Of a DNA stretch of 64,000 bases, positions 23,577 through 35,968 are shown piece by piece (positions within the stretch are counted from its first letter, which is position 1; each line of letters begins with the position of its first letter). The translations under genes and the position numbers were made by a program. The notes under the pieces are model-generated. The model was given only the letters and a program-made list of their open reading frames with translations. It was not told where the DNA came from and ran no database searches. The stretch is from Rhyzopertha dominica (Eukaryota; Arthropoda; Insecta; Coleoptera; Bostrichidae). The stretch lies in assembly GCA_025024175.1 (NCBI GenBank), contig QCXZ01000041.1, positions 24,051,786 through 24,115,785 of the forward strand, written 5' to 3'.

Positions 23577-23960
23577 TCAATCGGAAAGCGGCAGTGGCCA
23601 TATCTTTTTGAAACCTCGCTTAATGATTCCATTACTCGTCTTGATGGTAGTAGCTACACGAGCAATGCCATCCAGTTCTTTGTGCAGTTCTAGGATACGT
23701 CCAAGTTTCCAATGGGTAGGCAAACTTTGGTCCTCCTTAACGATAACAAGAGCTCCTTCAGTTAGTTGACCTTGTTGATACTTCCATTTTGTTCGCTGCT
23801 GGAGTTCTGATATATATTCCTTCGTCCATCGTTGCCAAAGATGCTGAATAAGTTTCTGCAAGTACTGATAGCGAGTAAGACGATTATCGCTGATATTGAG
23901 AAGGACTTCATCTGGTGCGGCAACAAGTGACCTGCCAACCAGAAAGTGAGCCGGGGACAA
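23577..23960 (-). pseudogene. BEL/Pao integrase C-terminal (DUF5641-like) segment
   Basis: Starts MSPAHFLVGRSLVAAP and includes WKLGRILELHKELDGIARVA, the conserved C-terminal block of BEL/Pao integrases, ending at a stop directly before the polypurine tract and putative 3' LTR. Confidence 0.82.
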
Positions 23961-23970
23961 AGGCGCGAGA

Positions 23971-24851
23971 TCATTTGGACCTGATGAAAGTGGAGTCCAG
24001 TGGCCGGGAATTTAATATCGCTTCTGTTTGTGCCAGAACTGTTGCAAATTCCTCAGAAGTTAGTTTATTATCAGCTAAAACGCGTTTTAGGTGATGCTTC
24101 AAACTCTTTACTCCCGCCTCCCACAAGCCTCCAAAATGCGAAGAGTGTGGAGGTATAAAATGCCAATCGATGCCCTCGCTTGTTAAATTTTCAATCACAG
24201 TTTCTTTATTTAAAGATAAGAATTTTGACAATTCGCGCTTGGCACCCATGAAATCCGTGCCATTGTCGGAATAAACTCTGATAGGCCTTCCTCGTCTGGA
24301 TGTGAAACGTCGCAAAGTAAATAAAAAGGCATCGCTCAACAAACTAGACACCAACTCGAGATGCATGGCCTTTGTACCAAAGCAAATAAATATGCACATA
24401 TCATTTAGTTGTTTTACCACCGCGTCCCTTTCTATCTTGTTAAGAAAGGTCCGGCATAATCAACTCCTGATATAGAAAATCGGCTAGTTGGGGTAACGCG
24501 ATCGTGGGGAAGATTTCCCATTATTGGCTGAACATTTCTGGCATTAAGACGAAAACATTTTATGCACTTATGAACAATAGCTCGCGCAAGGTTCCTACCA
24601 CCTAAGGGCCAGAATTTATCTCTAATTGAAGGTAAAAGTAACTGCGGGCCCGCATCTAAAAGCGCAAAAAGCAAAAGTTTTGTAAAATGGTGATGGGCAT
24701 CTAATACTGCCTGGTGTCGTTTTTCGTGAGAGACTTCTGAATTCTTTAACCGACCACCCACTCTTATGATCCCATTATCATCTAAAAAAGACGTTAGGTT
24801 AAAAATTTTGCACTTCGGTTCCATGCACTTATCTGCGAGAAAGTTTGGCAA
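23971..24851 (-). pseudogene. BEL/Pao integrase (HHCC and DDE core, broken)
   Basis: The HHCC-containing part at 24851-24432 ends with ISGVDYAGPF, which carries the first catalytic Asp. The core at 24420-23971 carries YSDNGTDFMGAK (second Asp) and HFGGLWEAGVKSLKHHL (Glu). A stop or frameshift separates the two halves at about 24425. Confidence 0.82.
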
Positions 24852-25355
24852 GCTCCTCTGGGAAGGATTCCGATTGGGCTAGCTTTGTAAGGCAAATAAG
24901 TGCCTTATTGAGCTCGGTATTGGAAAGTGGACCTCTGTTTCGTTCAGGCGTATCGGTTGAGCAAATGCCCTTCTACCTTAATACGTATGGTACTACTCGT
25001 TTCAATCTGATAAAATTTGAAAAACTCAAATGGGAAGCGAAGAGGTGTAAAAGCAGGTAAGGATGNNCTCTGAGTTTTAGCTCTGGCGGCGTTTCTGCTG
25101 GATGAAGATGGGTTGGCCAATGGAAGTAGTCTAATTGAAGCCACTTTGGACCGTTCCACCGGGACTGGACTGGAGCCAAGAATTTGGCTAGGGTAGACCC
25201 CGTGAAAACTAGATCCGCAGGATTGTCGTGAGTGGGGACAGAAACCCTATTGCTGACGAATGTTTTTAAGAGATTGGGACTTGTACCGATCCAGCAAAGG
25301 ACGACTGTTGAATCGAACCATAAGATACAAAGACTGAACGAAATGTTCATTGACT

Positions 25356-25577
25356 TCACAACCTTATTACTAGCCGGCTTAATAGCAGTGCCGCACATAA
25401 TTCTAGCCGTGGTGTACTCCAAGATTTTATGGTATCGACTTTAGATTTTGCGCAGAGCAGTCTTACTGAACACTCACCCTTATTGCCAACGCTACGGATA
25501 AAAAAGCAGGCGCCGTAAGCTCGCTCGGATGCATCTGTAAACCCGTGCAATTGCGGATGACGATCTGATGTATTCAT
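25356..25577 (-). pseudogene. BEL/Pao RNase H-like segment
   Basis: Contains HGFTDASERAYGACFFIR and WSTPRLELCAALLLSRL, the BEL/Pao RNase H signatures. A gap with two N bases lies near 25066, and further pieces of this domain continue to about 24960 in other frames. Confidence 0.75.
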
Positions 25578-26034
25578 ACTTGACGTTGAATGTGCAGATC
25601 GTTTAGTTCAGCAAGTTTAGCTTTAAACTTGGACCATTTGAAGGCCAAATGACTTGGAACAGTTTGATACCATGATTCCTTAAAGCCCATATCTCTTGGA
25701 TAATTAGTTTTGCAATTATGGTCCAAGAGGATCGAAGACACTAGCAATAGCAGCCAAGATTGCCCTTTTACTAATTGTTTTTTGCAAAATGGGTTGGATT
25801 GCATAAGATAGCTGATTTGTCTGGCAAGCTCAAATTAGTCCTAAAATTTTTGCATGCTCGCCGGGGGAAAATTCAATCACGCCGCATTCTAGCCCTAATT
25901 CCTGCATATCGCGCTATACTTCTGGATTATTGGAGTACCATTTTCGCAACTCAAAGCGTCCAGTTTTTAGAATACGATAAATTTCCCTATAAATATGCGC
26001 TGTCCTTTCTATCGCATTTGCTCCTGTGAGCAAA

Positions 26035-26549
26035 TCATCGACGTAGAAATCGTGACGAATAATTTTTGCAATATCCGGATGGAACCTTCATATTCGTTAA
26101 CCAGTTCAAAAAGACACCTTTTCGATAAATAGCTTGTCTATACATTTTAGCAATGTCCGCAGATACCACGTATTCATGTTCACGAAACCGTAACAAAATT
26201 GATAAAAGATCGTCTTGAAGTACTGGCCCGACCATCTGCAGATTGTTGAGGATGAACCGCTACTGGAAGGAGCAAACTAGTCGAACACTACTCGAAGCTT
26301 TGTTGTTAAACTGGACTCTCGTAAAACGCCATGATGAGGCATGAAATACTCAGGACCATTTTCCTTAAAATTTTCATGAACTTCACTCATGTGATTTAAT
26401 TCTACGTATTCCTTCATAAATGTTGAATATCGTTCGCGCAACGATTCATTTTTTAACAACTTGCCTTCGCACGAATAAAATCTTTGCTCGGCTTGCGCCT
26501 TAGATTCCTCTTTTCCGCACATTGTTTTAGTGGCAATGTAACTTATCAA
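26035..26549 (-). pseudogene. BEL/Pao reverse transcriptase fragments
   Basis: Part one (26549-26277) includes YFMPHHGVLRESS and TTKLRVVFD. Part two (26235-26035) includes VSADIAKMYRQ, with one catalytic Asp. A YVDD box (FYVDDLL) is readable just beyond, at about 26050-26028. The pieces are in different frames. Confidence 0.78.
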
Positions 26550-27198
26550 ACTGCCATCTGCGTCTCTGCGTGTAGTTTCTTTGAAGATCCTCTCACATTA
26601 TTTTTCTTCGGGTGCAAGCAATCGGGGGGAATCTATATCCTCGATTTCCCAAAATCGTGAAACGAGCTTGTTTGTGTAATTCTACTCTTGAACTGCTTAC
26701 ATTACACGAGACTTTAGAATCTGGCGCAGCACCCGATACGACCCAACCTAACTTAGTTTTTTTGGAAAATGGGTTTATCTTTACCGAATGAAATTTTCCC
26801 TGGACATAACAACGTCCAGAAGAGGTCCGTCCCTATTAGTAAATCTATAGAGCCTGGCTTGAAGAATTCGGGGTCTGCTAAATTGATATTGTTAGGAATC
26901 GATAACTGACTAATGTCAATTTGGAGTTACACTTGTGATTTCTGGTAAAATGTAGCAAGTTAAATTTGCTTGGAAGGAGGTTTGCATTGAATGTAGCTTG
27001 ACCTCGCTTTTGAAGTTTGCTTTACTTAGCGAGTTTAAAATTCCGTGTACTGACTGCTAAGGTTGCTAAGTTTCCTTAACGGATAGTCCTAGACGCTTGA
27101 GCATTCTTTCTGTAAGAAATGATGTTTGCGACAGGCAATCCATGACACAAGCTGTTGAAAGAAATACGTATCCGCCGCTATGACAAATGATCGAACTA

Positions 27199-27477
27199 TT
27201 AAAGCGTGTTAGCTTGTTCTGGCTTTTTGTCTGAAGCTACTACGTTGTCTGTGTGCAATAAAGTATTGTGCCAAGCTTTACATTTTTTGCAAGGCCTGAC
27301 TTTACAATTTTTACCTGAATGGCCAGTTCGTAGGCAATTAACGCAAAGATTAGCACCTTTTACATGTGCATGGCGGTCGCTTACTGGTAGCTTTAGGAAC
27401 TCCTCACACGTATAGATGTTGTGATTTTGCTTACAATAGTTGCACGAATAGATTGAGGCCAAGAGACCTTTAGTCAC
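27199..27477 (-). pseudogene. BEL/Pao gag zinc-knuckle region
   Basis: Cys/His clusters include CNYCKQNHNIYTC, CVNCLRTGHSGKNC and CKKCKAWHNTLLH, typical of the nucleic-acid-binding part of BEL/Pao gag. Just downstream, near 27150, the protease site that is normally D-S-G is replaced by D-C-L, so the protease is probably inactive. Confidence 0.75.
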
Positions 27478-27576
27478 TTGCTTGTGATCGCGTGGCTTAA
27501 ATTGTTTTTCGCTGGTTTTAGAATCTACGGTTTCTAAGAAATCTGCGCGATTCTTTAAAAAGTTTTTTTATATCTT

Positions 27577-28466
27577 CTAGCTTTGGAGCTTCTCTCGGTT
27601 CTGCAGTGTACCGTTCCCACGCAGCGTTTGCTCGTCTAGCTTTGTAGTGATAATGTAGATCAACAGCGTATCCCAATTTTGCACTTGCTCTCCTAATTGT
27701 CCAAGAGATCTAAGGTGCTTTGAAACACTATCGATTAATTTTCTAATTTTTGACGATGATTCCTTTTGAATGGTGTTTAAGGAAAATAGCGATTTGACAT
27801 AGTTATGTACCAGTAGTTTTACGTTATTGTATCTCTCGCAAAGCGCGTCCCATGCTACCTGATAGCCCGCTGCTGTAAATCCAACCGACGATGCCCTTAG
27901 GTAGTAAAACTTTTGAATATCTGATAATCTAGCATTGTTTCCTATCATTGAATCAAACGTATTACGGAACTCCAACCATGCATCATAGTTGCCGTCAGAT
28001 TTAGGTAATTCAATAAGCGGCAATTTGACTGTATTTAAATTTGCAACGGGAACGTTCTCGCTTGGCGAGGAAGACGAACTAGAGCCTGCGTCGGTAGGCA
28101 TTATTTGCCTGGTATGCGTGGTTAGAAGAATTTTTGCTAAAGCTACACTGTTAAAGAAATATCTTCAAATTTTGCCCTTTGCAGCATTTGTGCGGCTAAA
28201 TCGTTTGCGATTGCTTCGATCTCTAATTGAGTGTTCTCAAAATCACCCATAATTTGCTGTTTTTGTGCGCCTTTTTATTTTACGTATCCTGTATCACTTA
28301 AAGTGTGTTCGGCTTGTATACTTTCAACGTAATTTTTTAATACAGTTACACTAGCTTTGAAAGATCCTCGTTTTCTAGTTAAACTTGTTAATTTTGCTTC
28401 CGCGGCCTTGACTTCTCTTTCATCTAGCTTGGTTACCTCTGACTCGCCTACCTCTCTTTGAGGCAT
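27577..28466 (-). pseudogene. BEL/Pao gag (two frames)
   Basis: The N-terminal part, 28466-28275, starts MPQREVGESEV and includes LTSLTRKRGSFKASV. After a break, 28101-27577 continues with LPKSDGNYDAWLEFRNTFDS and VAWDALCERYNNVKLLV, the conserved DUF1759-like core of BEL/Pao gag. The frame between the two parts is lost. Confidence 0.75.
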
Positions 28467-29784
28467 TTTAAAATTGTTAACAATCGAGAGTTATTAGGGA
28501 AAATGCCCTAGGAAAAGTATAAACTTGGAACGACTCACCCTCTGGCAGACAAAGTCTACTTGCATGTTGCGCTATTGCTGGGACGTTCCTGTCTTGCTCG
28601 GCTGCAATGCACCGCTGGCCTCTTGCGTATCGTCTTGCCTTATTCAGCAGCCAACACTTTGTTAGGCAATGCATTTTGAAGTACGCGGACATTTTAGTGG
28701 CGAAACTGAACAATTAGCTAGCACATCAAAAGTTAAACATAAAATAGTGACCGAAAACGTAGCTCCTATTGCGAAACCACCGTATAGGTACCCATACCAC
28801 CAACGGGAAATCTAACGCAATGAAATAAATCGGTTATTAGAAGCCCTTCTGATTCTCCATGGTACGCGCCCGTTGTCTTAACCGTTAAGGACTTACCGAA
28901 CGGCGAGCAAAAAGTGCGGATGTGTATCGACTATCGAGGCTTCAATGCTGTGACGAGATTACTACCCTCTACCAACTTTACAAGACACCCTAGACTCGCT
29001 GGGTAAAGCTAATTTATTTAGTGATGATGTGAGGTCTGCATAACATCCATTGATATGGACGAGCAAGATAAAGAAAAAACCGCGTTTTCAACCCCCGACG
29101 GGCACTTGATTTTTAAAAAGATGCCCTTTGGCCTGCTTAATGCGTGCTCTACCTTTCAGATATTTATGAATGTAACGCTTTCTGGTTTAACTGGACAGAT
29201 TAGCTTGGCATACTTAGATGACAATCGTTTTTAATTCTTGTGGAGTAGATCATATTGAAAAGTTTCTGTAGTTATTATTGATCGTTTAGGAGAAGCCATT
29301 GTAAAGCTGAAACCTAGTAAGTGTTGCTTTATGCTAGAAGAAATTAAGTACCTTGGACATATAATCAGTAAAGAAGTAATAAAACCCACCCAGATAAATT
29401 TATGTCAGTGAAAAACTTACTAGTTCCTAGAAACGTTCGAGACTTAAGAGGATTTTTAGGACTAGAAGGCTGGTGGTACAGGGGGTTCATCCCAAATTTT
29501 TCTTTAATAGCCGAATCTAACGAAAAAGGAAGTACCTTTTAATATTGATCAAAATGCTTTCAATCTATCGAAATTCTTAAAAATTCTTTAACTTCTGATA
29601 CAGTGTTTAGCACATCTTGAATTTAGCCAACCATTTATATACTAGCCACTGATGCTAGCAAAATTAATATTGAAGCAATTTTGAGCAACTACATAATGGT
29701 TTTGAAAGTCCTATTGCTTATAGTAGCAAAAAGACTAAGGCACAAAGCAACTACTCTGCGACTGAATTAGAATTACTTGCTGTT

Positions 29785-30027
29785 GTGGAAGGCATAAAAC
29801 ATTTTCGTAATCTGTATGGACGAAGGTTTACAATAGTTACTGATTATAGACCCTTGAAATGGCTTATGAACCTTAAAGATCTAACATCAAAATTATCTAG
29901 GTGGAGTATGCTCCTTTCCAGTTATGATTTCGAGATTATTTTTAGGCAAGGCCGAAAGCATGGTAATGTAGACGAGCTTAGCCGAGAATTCACCCTGAGC
30001 ACCAGGAAAACGAATGCGATGAGCTAG
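29785..30027 (+). pseudogene. Gypsy RNase H segment
   Basis: Open stretch within the gypsy remnant, including RRFTIVTDYRPLKWLMNL and the tail FRQGRKHGNVDELSR. The upstream part of the same domain (KAQSNYSATELELLAVVEG) is continuous with it. Confidence 0.8.
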
Positions 30028-30678
30028 ACAAATTTCTGCAATGCGCTCAACGTAAAAATATAGTAAACAGTAACATTGTAGTGAAAACAGGCAATTTGTT
30101 TGCTACACCGGAAGGTTATTCTCTTGTCCATTGTGTCTCTCAAGATTGCTTTAGAATTTAAAAACTATTTCCATTGAGTAGATTATTTGAAAACAGAATA
30201 AAAGCGCATTTATCATTATTATTCGATAAGAATATTTATTACTTAATAACGAAAAATAAATACTATGACATCAAAGTCTTTGGAACTGTTTATCCAAACA
30301 GTATCATTGTTTGGAAAAAAAGATTTGCACTTAGCTATGCCCAAAATAGCATGTGGTTTAGATAAACTTAACTGGAACATTGTGCATAACATGATTAAGT
30401 ACATTTTTGCAAATACTAATTAAACTTAAATGTTATAATTTATGAACACCAAAAGAAAAACAAACATTAACGTTGTTAATACAGTTCCACCATTTACACC
30501 AGTAGAAAGTATTCTAAAAGAGCAACAAAAAGATACATTCTGTCAAAGTATCATTCAGGAATTGCAAAACGAGCACAATGACTTGCCGTACTATCTTCAC
30601 CTGGAAGGTTTGCTGTATTAACTAAATGTTGGCAATGATGTTCTTGTCATACCTAGGACTTAAGACGTAAGAAAAGTC

Positions 30679-30921
30679 TTGTATGATTTTCACGACCTAC
30701 CCTTCTGCGGCCAGGTAAAAACGTATGCTTTCATCCAGTCTCGTTATTGGCCAAATATGAAGAGTGACGTCGTCAAGTACTGTCAGCAGTGTCGTTCATG
30801 TAGTGAAAGGAGGAAGAGAAGCATCTCAAGAAGGCTCCACTACATCCTGAGGTTTTGTATCCATTTGAACGAAACCAGTATGGATATTTGTGGTCCGTTT
30901 GTTACATCGCTAAATCGCTAA
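30679..30921 (+). pseudogene. Gypsy integrase zinc-binding segment
   Basis: Reads YDFHDLPFCGQVKTYAFIQ and RYWPNMKSDVVKYCQQCRSC, matching the H2C2 integrase zinc finger. The second His of the usual GHxG is replaced by Gln. It ends with MDICGPFVTS, corresponding to the first catalytic Asp region. Confidence 0.75.
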
Positions 30922-31974
30922 ATGGCAATAAGTTCCAAGACTACTTTACAAAGTATAGCTTTTGCTGTACCTGACCAAACAGCAGAAACAATAGCAAAAG
31001 TTTTCGTTACTGAAATTGTCGATAGGCATTGCGCACCAAGACAATTTTGTTAACCGATCAAGGTCAAAATTTTGTTTTAAAGCTTATGAAAAATTTATGC
31101 CAATATTTACAAATAGAGAAAATCCAGACTACACCCTACCATCCTGAATTAATGGTATGATAGAGCTTAGTCAGTGTTTTCAAAGATACTACGTCTCATT
31201 ATGTAGACAAGAATCAACAAGATTGGGACAATTGGGTACCTTATCTGTTAATAATTGCTTATAGGTTTAATGTTCATTGATCAACCGGGTACAGTCCCTT
31301 CTTCTTATTATATGGCCGAGACCCAGTTCTGCCTTTTGATGATATACTAAAGCCAGTTGCTGTTAAGTACCATATAGATCATAATTATTTTTCTGGACTA
31401 TGAATCGATTACACAATGCTTATGTTACTGTAAGACAAAATTTAGCTGATTGCAAAGAAAAGCAAGCCATTCAGTACAATAAGACTGCCAAGTCAAACGA
31501 TTTTTACTTGGGTCAACTAGTTTACTTGCATGACCCTAGCGCAACAGTGGGCCTTCAAAGAAATTGAGTAAACCTTCGACTGGGCCTTACCGTATAATTG
31601 AAATAAATGGCCCTGTTACGTACAAAATTAGGCTGCTTAATGGTCGAAAACTGACCATACGGACAATGACCCTAACGACTTTGGTATACATCCCCGTGAT
31701 GTTACTTTGGAAATAGCTCAAGTTGTTATACACAGCCTTAAGTTCAACAGGCCGAAGGCCATGAGGGTACTTGGGTAATATAATTCGAGATGGTGTTAGG
31801 GTGTCTACCAGACCACGTAGACCCCCTAAACGATTTACTTTTTCAGAATTCGAGTAAAGTACTGCCTGTGTTTACAGCGTTCTTGTAAATTATTAGTAAG
31901 AGAAGATAATATAGTTTACTAGACTGTGCTACATAAACTTACGAACACACTGACATTCAACATGCTCTCAAACC

Positions 31975-32745
31975 TGATAGTGGTAGTGCTGCTGTGCGGG
32001 CCGTGCGTATTATTTATATAGCGTACGATTGTGACGACCGAAATGTTAACGTGAGTGTGGTGTCGTTAAAAGACGTCACGCCGCGTCCTGCGCCATGTGA
32101 TGGGTATAATGGAACCAGGATGGATGTTCAAGTGATACAACGGAACGAAATTAAGCAACAATTAAAAATGTGCCTCATAGAAATTACACCATTGTGGCAT
32201 GCATAGTCACAGTTCGATGGTTGCTGGAGGATTATCAAAGCTGATTTCTCCAATGGGAGCAGAAATTTGCCGCGACGCTCACAAATCAGGCAACTTAAAA
32301 ATCTACCACCAAACTATCGGTAAACTGCAGGCTAATTCAACAACCACAAGCTACATCACTCTTATAGGAAGCCTTGATAATAATGGAAATTGCAAGGGCG
32401 GTTTATACTCCGAAGAAAGACACACTGACAGATATAGTCATTTAACTTCCACCAAGATTATAATGAAAGATTACCTGGCAAATGTAAAATTAGAAGACAA
32501 CGTAATAAGTCTACTTGGAGGGATAGTTTGACCATACTTAAACGGTTACTGTTTATACTCAACCTCTGGCGAAACAGTTTGGGAGTACTCTCCTCAAGTA
32601 AATTGTGATGAAGGGTAAAAGTCTGATGTATGAAGGTACAGCCGAGTTGGTATCTACTAAAGAAAAGGAAAATTCGTCGTTATCGAACAAGAAGATAAGG
32701 TACTTGCACTCTCTAAAAAAACATATACGTTGTGTGGAAGTGAGG
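31975..32745 (+). pseudogene. Envelope-like glycoprotein, N-terminal part (degraded)
   Basis: Downstream of the gypsy pol, several overlapping frames with stops encode a hydrophobic, signal-peptide-like start near 31965-32020, then a Cys-containing ectodomain-like sequence. It resembles the arthropod retroelement envelope proteins related to chuvirus-type (Jingchuvirales) glycoproteins; this identification is from memory of the family and is tentative. The gene is interrupted: sequence fitting its membrane-proximal end appears only at 38707-39334. Stops and frameshifts make it non-functional as read. Confidence 0.45.
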
Positions 32746-32749
32746 TGTG

Positions 32750-33200
32750 GAGGTGTTAGAAACGGACAAACGGCCTGAGCAGTCGTGTGAATAGCTGTTA
32801 TTATTATCTCTCCTGTTCTTTTCCGTTTGTAGGCGGTTTGTTAACGTTTTCGCGATTTGCTGTGGAAATACCCCGTCTGATATACTCTTGCGGCAGTTTT
32901 TTTGAAAACATTTCACCACCGGTTGCGATCTGGTGGAAAGTTATCGACCTCCGCCGTTTGGAATGATATCACTGCGAGTCCATAGGTGCAAGGATCGAGG
33001 TCTGCATTCGGATAACATCTTGTTCGCTATGGTTGTGCTGTGCGGTATATGCGCAGACTGTCCCGGCTTCAGCTCCGAGCTCAAAATGCGATGAGTGCTC
33101 GGCCGACATACACTCAACTGCCTCGACCTCTCAAGCGACGATGTTGCACGCTTCACGCACTCTAAATCTAAGAGTATCAAATTTTATTGCTTATCGCATA
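32750..33200. other. Unassigned stretch between envelope remnant and LINE
   Basis: No recognised domain. It could be the LINE 5' region or more of the envelope remnant. Confidence 0.3.
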
Positions 33201-33896
33201 TGATATGATTAAATACAAACGCACAATGTGGAATAGGTAACACACGCTCCTCCCAAACGATTACTCGCAATTCAGAGCCTACTCAAATTCTCTCTCCGCA
33301 AGGATACGGGAGGCTAAGAAAAATTTGAATCTAATCGAGAAACCAAAAGCGTTGTTCTCGTAAGCGAACAAGTTCTAGAGTCTCTATTCCTCTTATCAAG
33401 AATGAGGGTGGCGACGTTTGTAGCCACAAAGCGGAAGCTGCTGAACGCTTCGCAGAATATATTTGTTCTGTCTTCTCACCAGAGCCGGCTGGTTCACTGC
33501 CAGTTTGTAACTTCCCAAGTTACTCATCGGTTAAACTCAAACAGATACAGTTAAGACTCACAGAGGGGTTTTCACCCCAGGGCCTCATCCTTATCCTGTC
33601 TATGGTTTCATCCCTGAGATTACATCTTTATCAATGGTAGTTATGAATACCTTGTTAGTTTTCTCTCTTCAACAACTAGCTAGTGTCAACCTGAAATAGT
33701 AGAGGCTTCCCCGAACGCTCACCCTAAGGCCTATAGGGTCGCATTCCAATAGCCCGGATCGGGGGCACCTAATAAGGCTACCCTCTCCACCAGAACTATG
33801 TCATTCGAGTAGCCCGCATTACCCCCCGGAATGCAAGTCACCCACTCGAAGGAACCACGGCTGTTAACCGGGCACTCTACGCTAGGGGTTTAAAAC

Positions 33897-34048
33897 TGCC
33901 TGAGGCACATCATGGCCAAAGACCTCGCTCTCATTGCCTGAGGCACATCATGGCCAAAGACCTCGCTCTCACTGCCTGAGGCACATCATGGCCAAAGACC
34001 TCGCTCTCACTGCCTGAGGCACATCATGGCCAAAGACCTGTCTCTCTC
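33897..34048. repeat. Minisatellite, four copies of a 38-bp unit
   Basis: Units start at 33897, 33935, 33973 and 34011, spaced exactly 38 bp. Each begins TGCCTGAGGCACATCATGGC. The first three are nearly identical; the fourth diverges near its end. It follows a GC-rich 180-bp segment (from about 33715) unlike the surrounding AT-rich DNA, and may be part of the 3' region of an unidentified element. Confidence 0.85.
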
Positions 34049-34059
34049 AGAGCCAAAAT

Positions 34060-35950
34060 CAAGAACATTTCTCTCTGTCAAAAATGACACATCAATACTC
34101 ATTGCTTACTTTTGCATCTCCTCGCGACGCACAGAGGAGTATTTGCACGCAGAAACCGGCCAAAAACATTTGTTGATCGAATGGTTCTTTAAACGATATA
34201 ACCTTTTAATACGTTACGTTTAAAAGACATTTTCTGGGTTATGATCCAAAAAAAGTTTTATAAAAATATACAGGGTGTTAAATTTAGAAGCCTCACCATT
34301 GGAATATCGAAAACGGTAAGACGCAAAACCTAATTAAATAGGTATAGTTATGTAGCCTAATGGCTTATTTAATATGCAATAAAAAACGAATCGATTACGA
34401 ATCGCTCGGCATTTGTTAAAAAAAATATTTTTTTATTATTTGCTATATTTTTTTATTAACTGCTATATATTTAGTCTGTTTGTATGGAAATATTGAACAA
34501 ATTTGATGTTAATTTTTGTTAATATTTTATTGAATATTTCAAGTAATCCAGTTTTCAGTTTTTTCTATAAACTGTTTTTGAGACATTGACACACACTTTT
34601 GTTTTCATTTTTTGTATGATCGCCATATTGCGTTTTTACATATCCAAATTCCGTTTATTTTTAAACACGATAAAATGTTATGAAAAAAAATGTTCAGAAA
34701 AGAAAATTTTCCAGTAATATAAAATGCTAAAGCTTACATTCTTGAGTTTGTTTTGCATTATTATTTTATAATTATCACTATTGTATCTAGAAGGCAAATT
34801 AAAATAAAGGATATGAAATAATTACCTACTTAAAAACAACATTTATATACAAAACTTAAGAAAATAAAATTTTTTTGTTAAAACAAGAAAGCATTGTTCA
34901 CAAAAGTATGGTCATTTGTAAAAGTCCCTAAATCCGCTGTCCACAATTTGTCATTTTGCCAGCTTAAAAAACCCGAATTCCGCTAAATCTAGCGTATAGT
35001 AATACTGTATTCAGCGTTGTATGACGTACTAAGGTAGTTTAGGGACCCATTCATTCAATTCAATAGCTACCAAGGGCGCCAAAAGAAGTATTAACTTAAA
35101 AAATGAAGTAGGGGCATATTTCCGGTTAAACAAGTGTCAACAAATTCAAAAACTTATTCTTTGCTTTCCACTTCATATCCATCAAAAATTTCAAAATAAT
35201 TTATTTTCATATAATGGAGTTTTTGAACTGTTCCTGAACTTTGTATTAACCATGTACTTAGTTTAGAAATCGGTAAATGTATGTAAATACTTCCAAAATT
35301 CAAATTCGCAAATATTCGCAGCTAACGCATTTTAAGTTTGAAACCACGATCTTTTCTCTGTTTTCTAATACAAACATTACTGTCCAATAGAAAACAGAAA
35401 TATAATAAAAAAGTAATTTACAAATCTGACAACACGTTACCGAAAATTTTGTGACTTAAAAAAATTTCATTTCTGTATGAAAAGAAATAAACTGACAATA
35501 AAGATTATTAAATAATGTTATACATATCTGCGGCAGAACAATCCATTTTACGAATTTTAACAAAGTTCATTACACATTCACTAATTCTCTTGTTGAAGTA
35601 TAACTTGATACGAAACGATAACAACGAATAAACTTGCCGCGCGCAACTGAACTTCTGACAAGTTGCACCGCCACCTACTACCAGAAACATACAAAATATT
35701 CACGGCCCTCACGTATGTATTTATTATTGTTTCAGAATTAACAAGTTTTATTTCTGTATTTGACATTTTTAGTTACTGACTTATGACCAGTTTTTCAATA
35801 CAAATACTCTGTGCGACGCTGATATTTCTCGCCAAAACAATTAATCGCACGCATACGCATTCGCTTCGATATTAGTATTTATCTTATCAACAGCGATTCT
35901 AAACAGAGCAAGAAATTAATAAATGTACAAAAACACCTTTTATTTTAATA
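34060..35950. other. AT-rich stretch, one lone transposon end
   Basis: I see no gene. At 34270 a TA-CAGGGTG end resembles a Tc1/mariner-type terminus without a partner. The rest is low-complexity AT-rich sequence that separates the two LINE blocks. Confidence 0.4.
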
Positions 35951-35968
35951 ATAACGCAAATACAAAAA

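Larger units (their letters stand above)
23551..28466 (-). mobile_element. Decayed BEL/Pao LTR retrotransposon, gag-pol in order
   Basis: Minus strand: gag (28466-27577), zinc knuckles (27477-27199), protease-like (about 27180-27080), reverse transcriptase (26549-26035), RNase H (25577-25356), integrase HHCC (24851-24432), integrase core (24420-23971) and DUF5641-type C-terminus (23960-23577). The order and domain types are those of BEL/Pao. A purine-rich tract just before 23550 is followed by TGTTTAAAAACATC, a likely start of the 3' LTR. I found no matching 5' LTR near 28470-28860. Frames are broken between and within domains, so it cannot make a full polyprotein. Confidence 0.85.
28760..31860 (+). 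mobile_element. Ty3/gypsy pol remnant, plus strand
   Basis: From about 28770 a gypsy reverse transcriptase reads in broken frames (YAPVVLTVKDLPNGEQK; KMPFGLLNACSTFQ at about 29119-29160; LAYLDD near 29210). RNase H follows at about 29740-29990 (YSATELELLAVV; WSMLLSSYDFEIIFRQGRKH), then integrase HHCC (30679-30830), core fragments, and a C-terminal tail around 31560-31680 (GPYRIIEINGPVTYKI). Gag, protease and the 5' LTR are absent; the left edge abuts the minus-strand BEL/Pao element. Many stops make it non-coding now. The envelope-like fragment at 31975 follows in the same orientation. Confidence 0.8.

Noticed and set aside
28477..28713. Small minus-strand frame upstream of the BEL/Pao gag as a gene
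   Set aside because: No homology seen; it sits in what should be the element's leader/LTR region.
32713..33180. Two short minus-strand frames as genes
   Set aside because: They overlap plus-strand retroelement sequence and show no domain.
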